Origin: a virus
IMG/VR virus record: IMGVR_UViG_3300037336_000213
Location: 1-38,440 of that record
Length of the DNA stretch: 38,440 nt
Strand: one strand, 5' to 3'
Shown here: one piece after another, positions 1 through 10,398 of the stretch
How positions within the stretch are numbered: the stretch's first letter is position 1
How the letters are laid out: each line of letters opens with the position of its first letter
The notes under the pieces: model-generated
The model's input: the letters and a program-made list of their open reading frames with translations, nothing else
What the model was told of the DNA's origin: nothing
Database searches by the model: none
Program-made: the position numbers and the translations under genes

Positions 1-39
1 GAGGCTGGAGGGACAGGATCCCCGTGTATAGGAGACGAA

Positions 40-3000
40 ATGGCTGTAGGTCGCATATCCGGTCCGTTGCTTAAGGAAAATCTCATCCGTAATGGTATAG
101 ATTTAGCTTTTGAAACAGACCTATTATATTTAGATGTCAATAATCAGCGTATCGGTATCAAGACTACGAGTCCTACACACGAATTACAAATTTCCGGCAC
201 AACAAAAACAACAAATTTAATAGTAGACACACAAGCAAATCTTGCAGATGTTACTATTTTAGGTAATACAATTAGTAGTACACAGCAATATTTGAATCTA
301 GGCACACTAGATAATGTTGTATATCAAAATAAAGCAGTTATTGATAGCATTGATATCGAAGGCAATGTTATTAGCACTAATAGTTCAAACGCTAATCTAG
401 AATTCCGTCCCAACGGCACAGGCACTGTTGAAGTGCATTCAGACATGAATGTTACTGGCAATATACATGCAACAGGTAATATTACAGCCGACGGCGACAT
501 CACAATTGGTGATGCTAATACTGATACTATTATTTTAAATGCAGAAGTTGCAAGTAATATTATTCCAGATGTAGATAGGACATACAACTTAGGTAGTGAT
601 CCTAGCACAGGTGGCAAAGAGTGGAACGACATTTGGGTTAACAATTTTTATGCATCAAATATTGTTAGCGGTGGATTAGATGTTGACGGTATTGACCTAA
701 CATTACGTCAAGGTAATATCATCTACGTTGCTGAAAATGGTAACGATGCTAATTCAGGCACTCATCCGCAAGACCCGTATGCAAGTGTTGTACAAGCACT
801 AAGTGCCGCAACAGCAGGCGATACAATACACGTATATCCTGGTGTATATACAGAAATATTTCCACTAACTGTTCCTGTAGGAGTTACAGTTAAAGGACAA
901 GGATTACGTTCAGTAACGATACAACCAACTGTGGGTACAAATACAAATTCTGCATTTTTACTTAATGGCGAATCTACTGTAGAAGACTTAATGATTACTA
1001 ATTTTTATGCACCAGGTTATGCATTTGAATTTGCACCAGGATTTACTGTAACTACTCGTAGTCCATACATTAGAAACATAACTGTTATTACAACAGGCAG
1101 CACAACTACAGTGGAAGATCCTAGAGGGTTTAACGCAGGAGATGCAGGCGGCGGTGCATATATTGACGGTAGTGTAGCAACAATAAATTCAAGAGAAGCA
1201 AGTATGCTTTTCCACAGTGCTACATTTATTACTCCGGGCGTTGATGCAATTACAGCAACTAATGGTGTTAGAATTGAATGGCTTAACAGCTTTACATATT
1301 TTGCAAACCGAAGTTTTTATGCATTTGATGGCACTACTGGCAAATACAATGATGGTAAAACACGTATACGTTTAGGCGGAGTTACTGGAACATTTGCAGC
1401 AAGCGACACAGTAACATTTACGTCGACTGATGCATCAACAGTTGCAGTAGCCACAGTAGAAAGTATCGACGGCGATATACTTGTAGTAGACGGAAAATTT
1501 GAAGACTTAATTGGATTTGATACAACTCCGCAAAGTATTTTAAACGGAACTGGTGCTACAGCTACAACCATATTAAATTATGACTTAAGAGATTTTGGTG
1601 CAGAGATCCGTATGATTGGATCTGCAAGTGTTTATGGAAACTATGGCCTATATGGCAACGGCCCAGGAGTTATCATATATGCCATAGGACATAATCTTGC
1701 ATATATTGGTACAGGTAAAGAAGTAACTAACGATCCATTAGAAGTAATACAGGCTAACGAAGTTACAGAATTAAACGGAGCTAAAGTAAGATATAACTCA
1801 GTTGACCACAAAGGCGACTTTAGAGTTGGTGATTTATTCTATGTAAACCAAGAAGACGGTACAGTTAGTTTTTCAGTTAATGCATTAAACATCGATTTAA
1901 CAAATGGTGTTACGTTTACCACCGGTGGCAGTAATACATTTATTAGTGGTGAAAGAATTGACACTGGTAATTTACGCATTAGCGGAAATACTATCGAAAG
2001 TTTAATCGGCGACATAACATTTAGTGCAGCAACAGATCAAATTAATTTACAGAATAATGTTGCTATTACTGGCAACTTAGACGTTACTGGTGATGTAAAT
2101 ATTGGCGGTAATATACAAATTGGTGACGAAGCAACTGACAGCATATCTATTGTTGCAGGCATCAACAGTAATTTAATTCCTGCAACTAATAACACTTATA
2201 GTTTAGGTACTGAAACAAATATTTGGTCAAACTTATATGTTGACGAAGTTGAAGTTGACGATATTACTATTAATACTAATGTTATTACAACTACTACATC
2301 AAATGCAGACTTAGAATTACGTGCTAATGGCACTGGTAATATACTAGTACCAAATAACAATGTACAAATAGATAATAATCTAACTGTTAATGGATTAACA
2401 ACACTGGCTAATACTAATATTACCGGAACAGTTACATTAGTAGGCAATTTAAATCAAACCGGTGATACTGATATCACCGGAGATTTAACTATTACACAAA
2501 CACTAACAGTTGATTCAGCAGTACAATTTGAAGAAATATTAGTTGAAGATAACTTTATTACTACAACAACATCAAATGCAGATTTAGAACTACGTGCAAA
2601 TGGCTCAGGACAAATTGTTATTCCTAGCAATGATGTTGTAATTACTAACGACTTAACTATTAATGGAACATTAACTGTTGCTAATATTAGTGTTAGCGGA
2701 ACAGTGCAAGCTGATACATTCTCAACTGGTAACATCTTAATTGATGACAACTATATTACTACAACTCTAAGCAATAGTAATTTAGAATTACGTGCAAACG
2801 GAACTGGTAATATAGTATTTGAAGATTTTAGTTTTAGCAGTAACGTTATTAGTACAACTGGAGATTTAATATTACAACCTAGTACAGAATATGTGCAGAT
2901 TAATTCTACCGGAGCATTAAAACTTCCTGTAGGAACTACTGCTCAACGTCCTAGCAGTGTACCTGGCCAAATTAGATACAATACTGATCTAACTAGATTT

Positions 3001-3582
3001 GAAGGTCATAACGGAGTTAACTGGATCGGTCTTAAAGGTGTTGAAGATTTAGACGGCAACACACGAGTTACTGCTGAATTAACTGAAGGTGCTAATGATA
3101 ATATTATTAGATTTGATGTTGCAGGAAGCACAATTGTAGATATTAATAGTACTAGACTTAACGCACCACGCATAACTGTAGACGACATCCAGATAGACGG
3201 AAATGTGATAAGTACTATTACAACAGATACAAACTTAAAATTTACAGCAAATGGTACCGGCTCAGTTGTTTTTGAAAACTTTGCAATCAAAGGAAACACA
3301 ATAACAAACACTGTAGCAAACAGTGTTACACTTTTTGATTATACAGGTGAAGGTTATGTAAAGTTTAATGGCACATACGGTATGGTATTGCCAGTAGGTA
3401 CATCATCAAACAGACCAAATCCTGCATATACGGAAACTGGTATGATGCGATTTAATACTGCTGATGCTAGAGTTGAAGTATTTGACGGAGTAGCATGGGT
3501 TAGTGTAGCAGGGTCGAGTGGTTCGATTACAGCAACAGATGCACAGTATTTGGCAATTGAAACAGTATTGTATTTAGGATAA
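40..3582 (+). CDS. Large tail-fibre/structural protein with pectate-lyase-like segment
   Basis: An 1180-residue protein whose N-terminus (MAVGRISGPLLKENL, then FETDLLYLD) resembles structural proteins of marine T4-like phages. Residues about 227-300 (YVAENGNDANSG, then DTIHVYPGVY and VTVKGQGLRS) look like the opening rungs of a DUF1565/pectin-lyase-like beta-helix. A 24-residue repeat with core SNADLELRANGTG recurs five times, mostly in the C-terminal half. Around residue 590 is a KGDFRVGDLF segment also found in the two giant fibres downstream. The C-terminal part holds two copies of a module of the form LPVGT..RP..G..R.NT, shared with the glycine-rich proteins. Probable role: a trimeric fibre or baseplate-attached spike. 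The start follows AGGAG at 30-34; the frame stays open upstream to base 1, so a longer form cannot be excluded. Structural role is confident, exact fibre position is not. Confidence 0.8.
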   Translation: MAVGRISGPLLKENLIRNGIDLAFETDLLYLDVNNQRIGIKTTSPTHELQISGTTKTTNLIVDTQANLADVTILGNTISSTQQYLNLGTLDNVVYQNKAVIDSIDIEGNVISTNSSNANLEFRPNGTGTVEVHSDMNVTGNIHATGNITADGDITIGDANTDTIILNAEVASNIIPDVDRTYNLGSDPSTGGKEWNDIWVNNFYASNIVSGGLDVDGIDLTLRQGNIIYVAENGNDANSGTHPQDPYASVVQALSAATAGDTIHVYPGVYTEIFPLTVPVGVTVKGQGLRSVTIQPTVGTNTNSAFLLNGESTVEDLMITNFYAPGYAFEFAPGFTVTTRSPYIRNITVITTGSTTTVEDPRGFNAGDAGGGAYIDGSVATINSREASMLFHSATFITPGVDAITATNGVRIEWLNSFTYFANRSFYAFDGTTGKYNDGKTRIRLGGVTGTFAASDTVTFTSTDASTVAVATVESIDGDILVVDGKFEDLIGFDTTPQSILNGTGATATTILNYDLRDFGAEIRMIGSASVYGNYGLYGNGPGVIIYAIGHNLAYIGTGKEVTNDPLEVIQANEVTELNGAKVRYNSVDHKGDFRVGDLFYVNQEDGTVSFSVNALNIDLTNGVTFTTGGSNTFISGERIDTGNLRISGNTIESLIGDITFSAATDQINLQNNVAITGNLDVTGDVNIGGNIQIGDEATDSISIVAGINSNLIPATNNTYSLGTETNIWSNLYVDEVEVDDITINTNVITTTTSNADLELRANGTGNILVPNNNVQIDNNLTVNGLTTLANTNITGTVTLVGNLNQTGDTDITGDLTITQTLTVDSAVQFEEILVEDNFITTTTSNADLELRANGSGQIVIPSNDVVITNDLTINGTLTVANISVSGTVQADTFSTGNILIDDNYITTTLSNSNLELRANGTGNIVFEDFSFSSNVISTTGDLILQPSTEYVQINSTGALKLPVGTTAQRPSSVPGQIRYNTDLTRFEGHNGVNWIGLKGVEDLDGNTRVTAELTEGANDNIIRFDVAGSTIVDINSTRLNAPRITVDDIQIDGNVISTITTDTNLKFTANGTGSVVFENFAIKGNTITNTVANSVTLFDYTGEGYVKFNGTYGMVLPVGTSSNRPNPAYTETGMMRFNTADARVEVFDGVAWVSVAGSSGSITATDAQYLAIETVLYLG
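2278..2820 (+). repeat. 24-codon coding repeat (core SNADLELRANGTG)
   Basis: Three close copies lie at 2278-2349, 2551-2622 and 2749-2820. More divergent copies of the same unit are at 364-435 and 3202-3273. All are in frame with the 1180-residue fibre gene. A related unit (FEPNGTG) also occurs near residue 35 of the S74-type fibre at 17614. Such units fit a repetitive beta-structured fibre shaft; the fold is inferred. Confidence 0.8.
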
Positions 3583-3586
3583 CAAG

Positions 3587-3916
3587 ATGGCAACATTATT
3601 TAAAAATAAAGTAGTAAACAGCGTAGGGGCAGTACCAGTTGATGTATACGAAACTGATGCAAGTACACGAGCAACTGTCATTGGAATGAGTTTAACAAAT
3701 CTAACACAGAGTTTTGTGTATGTAGATGTGTTAATACAAGATGATACTAGCGTTACTGGTTATTACTTAAAACAAGCATTGCTACCAGCTAACACAAGTT
3801 TACGGGTCGTAGCAACAGGTGAAAAATTAATTATAGCACCGAGTAATAAACTACAGGTGAAATCAAGTATTAACGACAGTGTTGATATTGTCTTAAGTTT
3901 TGTGGAGATTGTATAA
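3587..3916 (+). CDS. Small virion structural protein
   Basis: A 109-residue protein with no family I can name. It is rich in short beta-prone stretches (SFVYVDVLIQDD, LRVVATGEKLIIAP, VDIVLSFVEIV), with no signal peptide or membrane segment. It starts 4 bases after the fibre gene stop, with AGGA about 10 bases upstream of the ATG. It ends by sharing one base with the next ATG (TAATG). In length, beta character and position beside a large fibre gene it parallels the 111-residue gene at 17268. I infer a small accessory or connector subunit of the tail fibre or baseplate. Confidence 0.6.
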   Translation: MATLFKNKVVNSVGAVPVDVYETDASTRATVIGMSLTNLTQSFVYVDVLIQDDTSVTGYYLKQALLPANTSLRVVATGEKLIIAPSNKLQVKSSINDSVDIVLSFVEIV

Positions 3917-4290
3917 TGAGTCATTATATAGGTAATAATCCAGAATCAATTATTGAAGGATTTATCAAACAATATTTTTACGGTATGCGTAGAAATGAAG
4001 ATGGAGAACTTTTCTTAATAAGACAAGATCAACTAAGTGGCCAAGGTACTGTAACTATTAATGATATTGGTATTGGTGAGAACAACTATCCTGACTTTGA
4101 AGAAGGCATTGACTTTCTTGAAGGTATAGATGCTAACCACAATATTGTTTATAAAAATTTAAGATACCAACAAATGAAATGGGACGGAAGATTGTTAACA
4201 TATTATATTGATCCTACAGACGGGCAATTTATTATAAGAATTTCAGAAGATTACATATATCCTGATAATATTTCAGGACCAGGATACTAA
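3916..4290 (+). CDS. Hypothetical phage protein, probably structural
   Basis: A 124-residue acidic protein that I do not recognise at family level. It begins SHYIGNNPES and has aromatic-rich stretches (IKQYFYGMRR, RYQQMKWDGRLLTYYID) ending in a Gly/Pro tail (NISGPGY). The ATG overlaps the preceding stop by one base and is preceded by GGAG, so translation is probably coupled to the small structural protein upstream. The giant fibre gene follows after 10 bases. Its place inside an unbroken fibre operon suggests a virion or assembly role; nothing in the sequence shows an enzyme activity. Confidence 0.55.
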   Translation: MSHYIGNNPESIIEGFIKQYFYGMRRNEDGELFLIRQDQLSGQGTVTINDIGIGENNYPDFEEGIDFLEGIDANHNIVYKNLRYQQMKWDGRLLTYYIDPTDGQFIIRISEDYIYPDNISGPGY

Positions 4291-4300
4291 GGAATAAAAA

Positions 4301-7300
4301 ATGGCTGAGTTTAAACTAGAACGATTTAAGTACAACTGGAGAGGCGCTTGGACTACAAGTGCAGCTTATAAAAGAGATGATGTAGTAAGAGTTAATGGTA
4401 AAAGTTATGTTTGTATAATTACTCACGTAGCAAGTGCTACTTTTGCAGCAGACTTAACTGCTATACTTCCAGGTTCAGTACCTCCGCAACCGCAACCTAA
4501 ATGGGTAGTAATGACAAACGGTCAAAGTTTTCAAGGTGATTGGACTACTGCTGTTGCTTATAATTTAGGTGACATTATTAACTATAACGGCTCTCTTTGG
4601 AATTGTATAGATTCGCATACTTCAGATAACTTTGCTACACAGTTTGATAAATGGGAATTATTTGCACAATCACAAGGATTTGTTAGCGAATGGGCTAGTG
4701 CTACTACATATGCCCCTGGAGCAATTGTAAAATATAATGGCATAGCATATAAATGCGTAAGTGCCCACATATCAGAAGCTACATTAGAAGCAGCACTAGG
4801 CGGGGACGATAGTTCAGGATCTTGGGTAGTATTTCATGAAGGCCAAGAGGTGCGTGATAGTTTTTCTTCAGGTGTTGAATATAGATTAAATGACCTAGTA
4901 AAAGATGGCGGTAGTATATATCGCTGTACGGAAACACATACCTCTGGTCAAAAAATAGATATTACTAAATTTGTTATAGAAGTTTTCGGAACACAGTATG
5001 AAGGCACTTGGAATGCCGCAATTAATTATAATATTGGTGACGTTGTTCGGCATCTTGGATTTATGTATTATGCTATTAATGATAATAATAGTTCAGTACC
5101 ATACAGCGATAATCAGTCTGAAAACTGGATATTACTATCTAGAAATTATAGTTTTGTTGGTACTTGGTCTCCTTCTACTGTAACAGTAAATAGCACAACT
5201 GGGTTATTAAAAGGTATGGTAGTTAGTATACCTACTGGTGTTGGACAATTTGCCGAAAATACAAAAATTACTTCTATAATAAATAGTTCACAATTTACAA
5301 TATCAAAAAAACCAATAATTGCACTAGGCGGAGCAAGTGTTACCGGTACAATTAATAATCAATCAGTAACAGCAACGGTTGCAACTAGTAATGCAACTGC
5401 ATATAGAACAGGTGACATTGTTCTTAGAGGTGGATATCTATATCTAGCACTAAGAGACATTTCAGGCAGTTTTGATGATGGCAGTACTTTAGACTACATT
5501 GACCCTACAATATGGGAATTGGTTGTTCCGGGTAAAAGTTTTAAAGGAACTTGGAATGCGAATAATTTATATAGTATAGGCAGTGTTGTTGTTTTTAAAG
5601 GATCAGCACATACTTGTAATTTTGAACACGAATCATCGTTTGTAAACTTTCCAGGTGATAACGGCAGCGGTATCACTTATTGGGACATACTAATTGAAGC
5701 AGGACAACCTGCAGCATTAGAGCAAAAAGGCGATATATTAACGTTTGGTCCTGATAGACGCCTCGATAACGACGGAAGCACAGTATTTGATGATAGTAGT
5801 TTAGGTGACACTAGATTACCCGTCGGATTAACAGATCAAATATTATCTGTATCACCTGGCTTAGAAACGTATTGGAGAGACATAGCTGAAGATGCCGACG
5901 TAGTGTTTGTTACATCAAATGGTATAGATGGCGAAAATACAGGAACATACGAATCACCTTTTAAAACTATTAGGTATGCTGCTGAATATGTTGAAGATAC
6001 ATATGCTGCATTAACCCCAGTGCTAATTAAAGTTAGCACAGGCAAATATAATGAAATTGGACCTATAATTGTACCAGCAGGATGTGCAATAAACGGCGAC
6101 GAATTACGTTCGACAACTGTACTTGCTTCTCCTGCTATAACAGATTATCAAAACGATTATGCTTATGTTGTTGACTACCTAACTCATTTTACGTCTATTG
6201 TACAAGATATAATATTAGGAAACGCTATATCCCCTCAAACAGGAAATACAGAAACTCAAATAATATCTCAAGATCTTATAGTAATAGACGAACTAACAGG
6301 AGATCAGAGAATTGAACCTTCAACGTATCCTGTTTCAAATCTTGATGCTGCTGAGCAGATTGCTAATTTAGTTACTGATTTTAAGAATTTTATTGGATTT
6401 AATATACTGTCAGGCTCCAATAATCCTACAGTATCAGGCTCAAATATAGTAAATGCCAATCAGACCATTACCAATGCAGGCCTAGGACTTAAATTAAATC
6501 GTAAATTTTTACAACAAGAACTTCTATCGTATTTAGAAAATCAATACCCTGCTATCACTTTTGGCCAAATAAGAGTTACTAATGATGTTCGGAGTTTGTT
6601 AAGGGGTATTATTAGAGATGTAACGTATTCGGGTAATTATGGCACATTGGTTGCTGCTAAAAGATATGCAAATGCAGTTAACGGAAGTCAAACAACAAAC
6701 TTATTTTTAATGAGAGATACTACAGGCCTAAGAGATATGACCACAGGTGGTCTAAAAGGTGTTCTTAATCCTCCAGGTGTATTTGAGTTGTATCAAAAAC
6801 CTACAGGGGGGTCTCTTGTAAGTCTTGACCCAGGTTGGGGACCAACAGACGAACGTACTTGGATTAAAAGTAGATCACCATATATACAAGGCGTAACTAA
6901 TACAGGTACAGGATGCACTGGTATGAAAGTTGACGGTGCACTTCACGCCGGCGGCAATAAGTCTATGACAGCCAATGACTTCACTCAAGTGTTGAGTGAT
7001 GGTATCGGAGCCTGGGTCACAAATAATGCAAGAGCAGAACTAGTTAGTGTGTTTACATATTATTGTCAAATTGGTTATTTTGCTGAAGACGGCGGCATAA
7101 TACGTGCAGCCAACGGTAACAACAGTTATGGAAAATATGGATCAATTGCAGACGGAATTGACGATACAGAAGTGCCACAGGTTGTTGCAGCATTTAATAG
7201 AAATAACCAAGCTACCGTAGCAGAAGCATTTGCTGGCGGAGAAGCAGACGAATTACTGGTATTTGAATATTCAACTACAGGACAAGAATATACAACAGCA

Positions 7301-10300
7301 ACAGCAACAGTTACAGGTGCTGGTGCTAATGCTAATGTAGAATATACAGATTTTAGAGACGGCGGAGTATTTGAAGGAAGATTAATTACTAGTGATGGGT
7401 CTAGTGCAGCCGGCGGCACAGGATATTTAAGAATACAGGGCAATGCACAAGAAATTGCAGATGCATCAGTTACAATTAAACTTTCTGCAAATGATGTAAC
7501 GCAATTTGAGTCAGAAATACTTGGATTAAGAATAATAGTTACAGACGGATTAGGTGTAGGACAGTATGGATACATAGACGGATTTACTTTTGCATCAAAG
7601 GAAGTTACAGTTAGAAAAGATAGTGACGACACTGCCGGGTGGGACCACTTAATTCCAGGAACACCGTTAGTAGCAACGTTTGACTTAACTACACGCTATA
7701 GAATAGAACCAAGAGTAACTGTTCCGGCACCACCTTATCTTGCTACAAGTAGTAGCTTATTTACAAATAGATCTTATGTTGATATGGCCTTTGGTAATAT
7801 TACTGATTCATATACTGGTGTAACAGGGGGTGGAAACGTAATTTGGAGAGATGATGATCAACTTAGAGTTACTGTTAATTCAGTTATTAGTGATATAGCA
7901 ATTCAGTTTAATGCGGATTTTTCTGCAAATCCAAATGTACCGTTCAATATAAAAGGTAGAACATCAGGAGCAACAGCAACAGTTACAGCAATCAGTGCAA
8001 ATACTGATACGTTAATTGAAGTTGACGTAGAATCTGGAGGGAACGGCTTCCAAGTAGATGAAGAAATTGATTTAGTTCTTACATCTGGTACAGGAGACAC
8101 GTTTGATGGCGCAGCTATAAACGCAGTGTTTAGTGTAGTTAGAACCGGAACTACTTATAGTGTATCTACAACAAATAGTGGTGCAGGATATACAGCTGGT
8201 GATAAGATTACTATACTAGGAACTGCACTGGGCGGAATAACCCCAGCAAATGATCTAACAATTACTGTAGGTACAGTTTCAGACGATAGTACAAGTAGTA
8301 TATTATCATTAACGAGTAGCGGAATTGGCAGAGTAGGAAGATTTGTTTCTTTAACCAATGCTGAAAAAGCAAGATGGAGCAATAACGGATCAGAATGGAC
8401 AGAAGTTGCACTTCCGTTTGTTGGTACAATGACAAGTTTAACAGCAGGAAATAACAGATTTATAGCAACTGCTAGTGGAGAATCTAAAGTAGCATCTAGT
8501 TTGAATGGTATTACTTGGAGCGAAGTTGCACTACCTTTAACAGCAGCGTGGGCAGATAGTGTACACGGTAATGGTAAATTTGTATTAGTTGCAACAGACA
8601 CAAATACAGTTGCAAGCAGCACGGACGGAGTAACTTGGGTCACTGGAAATATTCCAGACGACGTTCCAGGAGGAGCCACTAGTACAATTAGTACGTGGAC
8701 AAGTGTAACCTACGGTAAAGGTAAGTATGTTGCAATATCATCAAGTGACGGTGCAACTGCATCAAGTATCAACGGTACTACCTGGACTAGACACGATGAG
8801 GCAATAAGTTTCCTTCCAGCTTATATTGCTTACGGTAACAATAGATTTGTTGCAGTAGCAGCAGTAGATGGCGAATCGGCTTATAGCTTTGATGGTATAA
8901 CTTGGTATACAAATAGTGATACTCTAAGTGATATATCAAGTGTATCATTTGGACCAAAAAATGTTAAATATGCCAATGGAGTGTTTTTTGTAGTAGGCAC
9001 AGTTTCGGGAGCTGCAACAACTGTAGCGTTTACTAGTGAAGATGGAGTTGCTTGGACTCAAAGGGCGTTACCGGCAGACGGCTTGTGGAGTGCATTAACA
9101 TTCGGAAATACAAAATGGTTTATTAAAGCAAGTGCTGCAAGCACAAATGCAGTTGCAGCAGTATCAGTAGGTGCAAAGGCACTACTAAGAGCAGAAGTTA
9201 GTGTAGGTAGTATTAGTGAACTTAGAGTAATTAATCCAGGTAGTGGCTATTCTAGAGATACAGTTCCTTTAATAACTATTACAGATCCTAACCTTATAAC
9301 TGAAGTAGCTACTGAATGTAGAATAGGAAATAAAGTTCTTTCGCAGCCAGACTTTATTAATAGAGGTGCAGGCTACAGACGTACTACTAGCACAATTACA
9401 ATTATCGGCGATGGCTTTGCTGATATTATTCCTGTAGGAAATAAACTTACTATATCCGGTGTAACTACTATTCCTGGACCAGGAGTGCAAATTAAGATTG
9501 CAGGAGTATTTGATCCTACTGCATTAGAGCCTGATATACTTGCAGTATTTGTTGGAGTAACTGTAAAAGATCTAGGCGATGACGGCACAGGCAACGAAAC
9601 AAAATTGATAGAATTTCAAATATCTCCAAGAATAGATGTAGAAGATGTAGTACTTCACGGAACACAAATAACATTACAAGAACGATATAGCCAATGTAGA
9701 ATTAGTGGACACGATTTCTTAGACATTGGCACTGGTAACTTTACACAAACTAATTATCCGGCAGTTTATGCTGGCGGCGCATTCTTTAGTGCTGCTCCTG
9801 AAAACGAAGTTTATGAAAATAACAGTGGCAGAGTGTATTATGTAAGTACAGACCAAGATGGTAACTTTAGAACTGGTGAGTTGTTTAGTGTGCAACAAGC
9901 GACTGGTATTGTTACTATTAGTGCTGAATTCTTTGACTTAGATGGCCTAAGCGAACTAGCACTAGGCGGAGTTAGACTAGGCGGATCAGGAACAGTTGTT
10001 AGTGAATTTTCAACAGATGGAACATTTAGTGCAGATTCAAATAATGTTATTCCGACGCAGCGAGCTATTGCCACATTTCTACAAAATAGACTGTCAGTTG
10101 GCGGCTCGGAATTAGAAGTTAACAAATTGCAAGCCGGTAGAGTATTATTAGGCGGAACACCTGAAAATGAAATTAATACAATTACCGGTCAATATTTAAT
10201 AATACCATCAGATGTAGTATTTGATGGTACTTTTACAAGTGACGACGGCGAAGGTACTGTAACAACTAATCAAACAGGAATATCTGGTACTATTGTAAGT

Positions 10301-10342
10301 CAAATAATGATGTTAAGAACATTAGACGATTCAATGCAATAA
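4301..10342 (+). CDS. Giant multidomain tail-fibre protein (2013 aa)
   Basis: A 2013-residue protein beginning MAEFKLERFK. Residues about 9-470 hold seven repeats of the form W..Y..GD.V...G..Y.C..H, resembling the CBM5/12 carbohydrate-binding fold. A segment at about 530-610 (FKTIRYAAEY, then VLIKVSTGKY and GDELRST) looks like a DUF1565/pectin-lyase-like beta-helix and leads into a core with RSPYIQG and NGNNSYG. Residues about 1345-1610 carry six S.DG.TW units like Asp-box propeller blades. The C-terminal part contains DQDGNFRTGELF, shared with the neighbouring fibres. It is a full-length paralogue of the 2282-residue gene that follows. RBS AGGAA lies before the ATG. The likely role is cell-surface glycan recognition by a long fibre; glycan binding is inferred from fold resemblance only. 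Confidence 0.8.
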   Translation: MAEFKLERFKYNWRGAWTTSAAYKRDDVVRVNGKSYVCIITHVASATFAADLTAILPGSVPPQPQPKWVVMTNGQSFQGDWTTAVAYNLGDIINYNGSLWNCIDSHTSDNFATQFDKWELFAQSQGFVSEWASATTYAPGAIVKYNGIAYKCVSAHISEATLEAALGGDDSSGSWVVFHEGQEVRDSFSSGVEYRLNDLVKDGGSIYRCTETHTSGQKIDITKFVIEVFGTQYEGTWNAAINYNIGDVVRHLGFMYYAINDNNSSVPYSDNQSENWILLSRNYSFVGTWSPSTVTVNSTTGLLKGMVVSIPTGVGQFAENTKITSIINSSQFTISKKPIIALGGASVTGTINNQSVTATVATSNATAYRTGDIVLRGGYLYLALRDISGSFDDGSTLDYIDPTIWELVVPGKSFKGTWNANNLYSIGSVVVFKGSAHTCNFEHESSFVNFPGDNGSGITYWDILIEAGQPAALEQKGDILTFGPDRRLDNDGSTVFDDSSLGDTRLPVGLTDQILSVSPGLETYWRDIAEDADVVFVTSNGIDGENTGTYESPFKTIRYAAEYVEDTYAALTPVLIKVSTGKYNEIGPIIVPAGCAINGDELRSTTVLASPAITDYQNDYAYVVDYLTHFTSIVQDIILGNAISPQTGNTETQIISQDLIVIDELTGDQRIEPSTYPVSNLDAAEQIANLVTDFKNFIGFNILSGSNNPTVSGSNIVNANQTITNAGLGLKLNRKFLQQELLSYLENQYPAITFGQIRVTNDVRSLLRGIIRDVTYSGNYGTLVAAKRYANAVNGSQTTNLFLMRDTTGLRDMTTGGLKGVLNPPGVFELYQKPTGGSLVSLDPGWGPTDERTWIKSRSPYIQGVTNTGTGCTGMKVDGALHAGGNKSMTANDFTQVLSDGIGAWVTNNARAELVSVFTYYCQIGYFAEDGGIIRAANGNNSYGKYGSIADGIDDTEVPQVVAAFNRNNQATVAEAFAGGEADELLVFEYSTTGQEYTTATATVTGAGANANVEYTDFRDGGVFEGRLITSDGSSAAGGTGYLRIQGNAQEIADASVTIKLSANDVTQFESEILGLRIIVTDGLGVGQYGYIDGFTFASKEVTVRKDSDDTAGWDHLIPGTPLVATFDLTTRYRIEPRVTVPAPPYLATSSSLFTNRSYVDMAFGNITDSYTGVTGGGNVIWRDDDQLRVTVNSVISDIAIQFNADFSANPNVPFNIKGRTSGATATVTAISANTDTLIEVDVESGGNGFQVDEEIDLVLTSGTGDTFDGAAINAVFSVVRTGTTYSVSTTNSGAGYTAGDKITILGTALGGITPANDLTITVGTVSDDSTSSILSLTSSGIGRVGRFVSLTNAEKARWSNNGSEWTEVALPFVGTMTSLTAGNNRFIATASGESKVASSLNGITWSEVALPLTAAWADSVHGNGKFVLVATDTNTVASSTDGVTWVTGNIPDDVPGGATSTISTWTSVTYGKGKYVAISSSDGATASSINGTTWTRHDEAISFLPAYIAYGNNRFVAVAAVDGESAYSFDGITWYTNSDTLSDISSVSFGPKNVKYANGVFFVVGTVSGAATTVAFTSEDGVAWTQRALPADGLWSALTFGNTKWFIKASAASTNAVAAVSVGAKALLRAEVSVGSISELRVINPGSGYSRDTVPLITITDPNLITEVATECRIGNKVLSQPDFINRGAGYRRTTSTITIIGDGFADIIPVGNKLTISGVTTIPGPGVQIKIAGVFDPTALEPDILAVFVGVTVKDLGDDGTGNETKLIEFQISPRIDVEDVVLHGTQITLQERYSQCRISGHDFLDIGTGNFTQTNYPAVYAGGAFFSAAPENEVYENNSGRVYYVSTDQDGNFRTGELFSVQQATGIVTISAEFFDLDGLSELALGGVRLGGSGTVVSEFSTDGTFSADSNNVIPTQRAIATFLQNRLSVGGSELEVNKLQAGRVLLGGTPENEINTITGQYLIIPSDVVFDGTFTSDDGEGTVTTNQTGISGTIVSQIMMLRTLDDSMQ
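4325..5706 (+). repeat. Seven CBM5/12-like coding repeats
   Basis: Seven units of roughly 50-70 residues each contain a leading W, then Y..GD.V, a G..Y.C or related strand, often H[TVI]S, and a closing W. Representative cores are GDWTTAVAYNLGD, GTWNAAINYNIGD and GTWNANNLYSIGS. The pattern resembles chitin-binding CBM5/12 domains; whether these bind sugar is not shown. Confidence 0.65.
8335..9135 (+). repeat. Six Asp-box-like propeller repeats in the 2013-aa fibre
   Basis: Six spaced units contain NGSEW, NGITW, DGVTW, NGTTW, DGITW and DGVAW, each followed by a strand pattern such as GNGKFVLVA or GKGKYVAIS. The spacing of roughly 45 residues suits a six-bladed beta-propeller of the BNR/sialidase-like type. 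No sialidase active site was identified, so a structural or binding role is more likely. Confidence 0.55.
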
Positions 10343-10363
10343 AAAACAAAGAAATCATAATAT

Positions 10364-10371
10364 GATAAATA
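10364..10371 (+). promoter_or_regulatory. Putative T4-type late promoter (GATAAATA)
   Basis: The octamer GATAAATA lies in the 56-base gap between the two giant fibre genes, 27 bases before the ATG at 10399. It matches the T4 late -10 consensus TATAAATA at seven of eight positions. An AGGAA ribosome site follows in the expected place. Confidence 0.6.
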
Positions 10372-10398
10372 TACATAACGTGCAAGTAGGAACATAAA

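Noticed and set aside
1-31. A short frame ending in TAG at 29-31 as the tail of an upstream gene
   Set aside because: Only nine codons are visible, too few to support a gene call, though it is plausible.
2278-2820. Regularly spaced repeats resembling a CRISPR array
   Set aside because: Copies are imperfect, 72 bases long, in frame and translated as fibre repeats, with unequal spacing and no cas genes.
7126-7632. 168-codon minus-strand open frame
   Set aside because: It is antisense to the conserved NGNNSYG core of the fibre and shows no independent coding signal.
8155-8679. 174-codon minus-strand open frame inside the 2013-residue fibre gene
   Set aside because: It lies wholly antisense to a strong repeat-bearing coding frame, has no ribosome site or recognisable domain, and its low-complexity content mirrors the fibre repeats.
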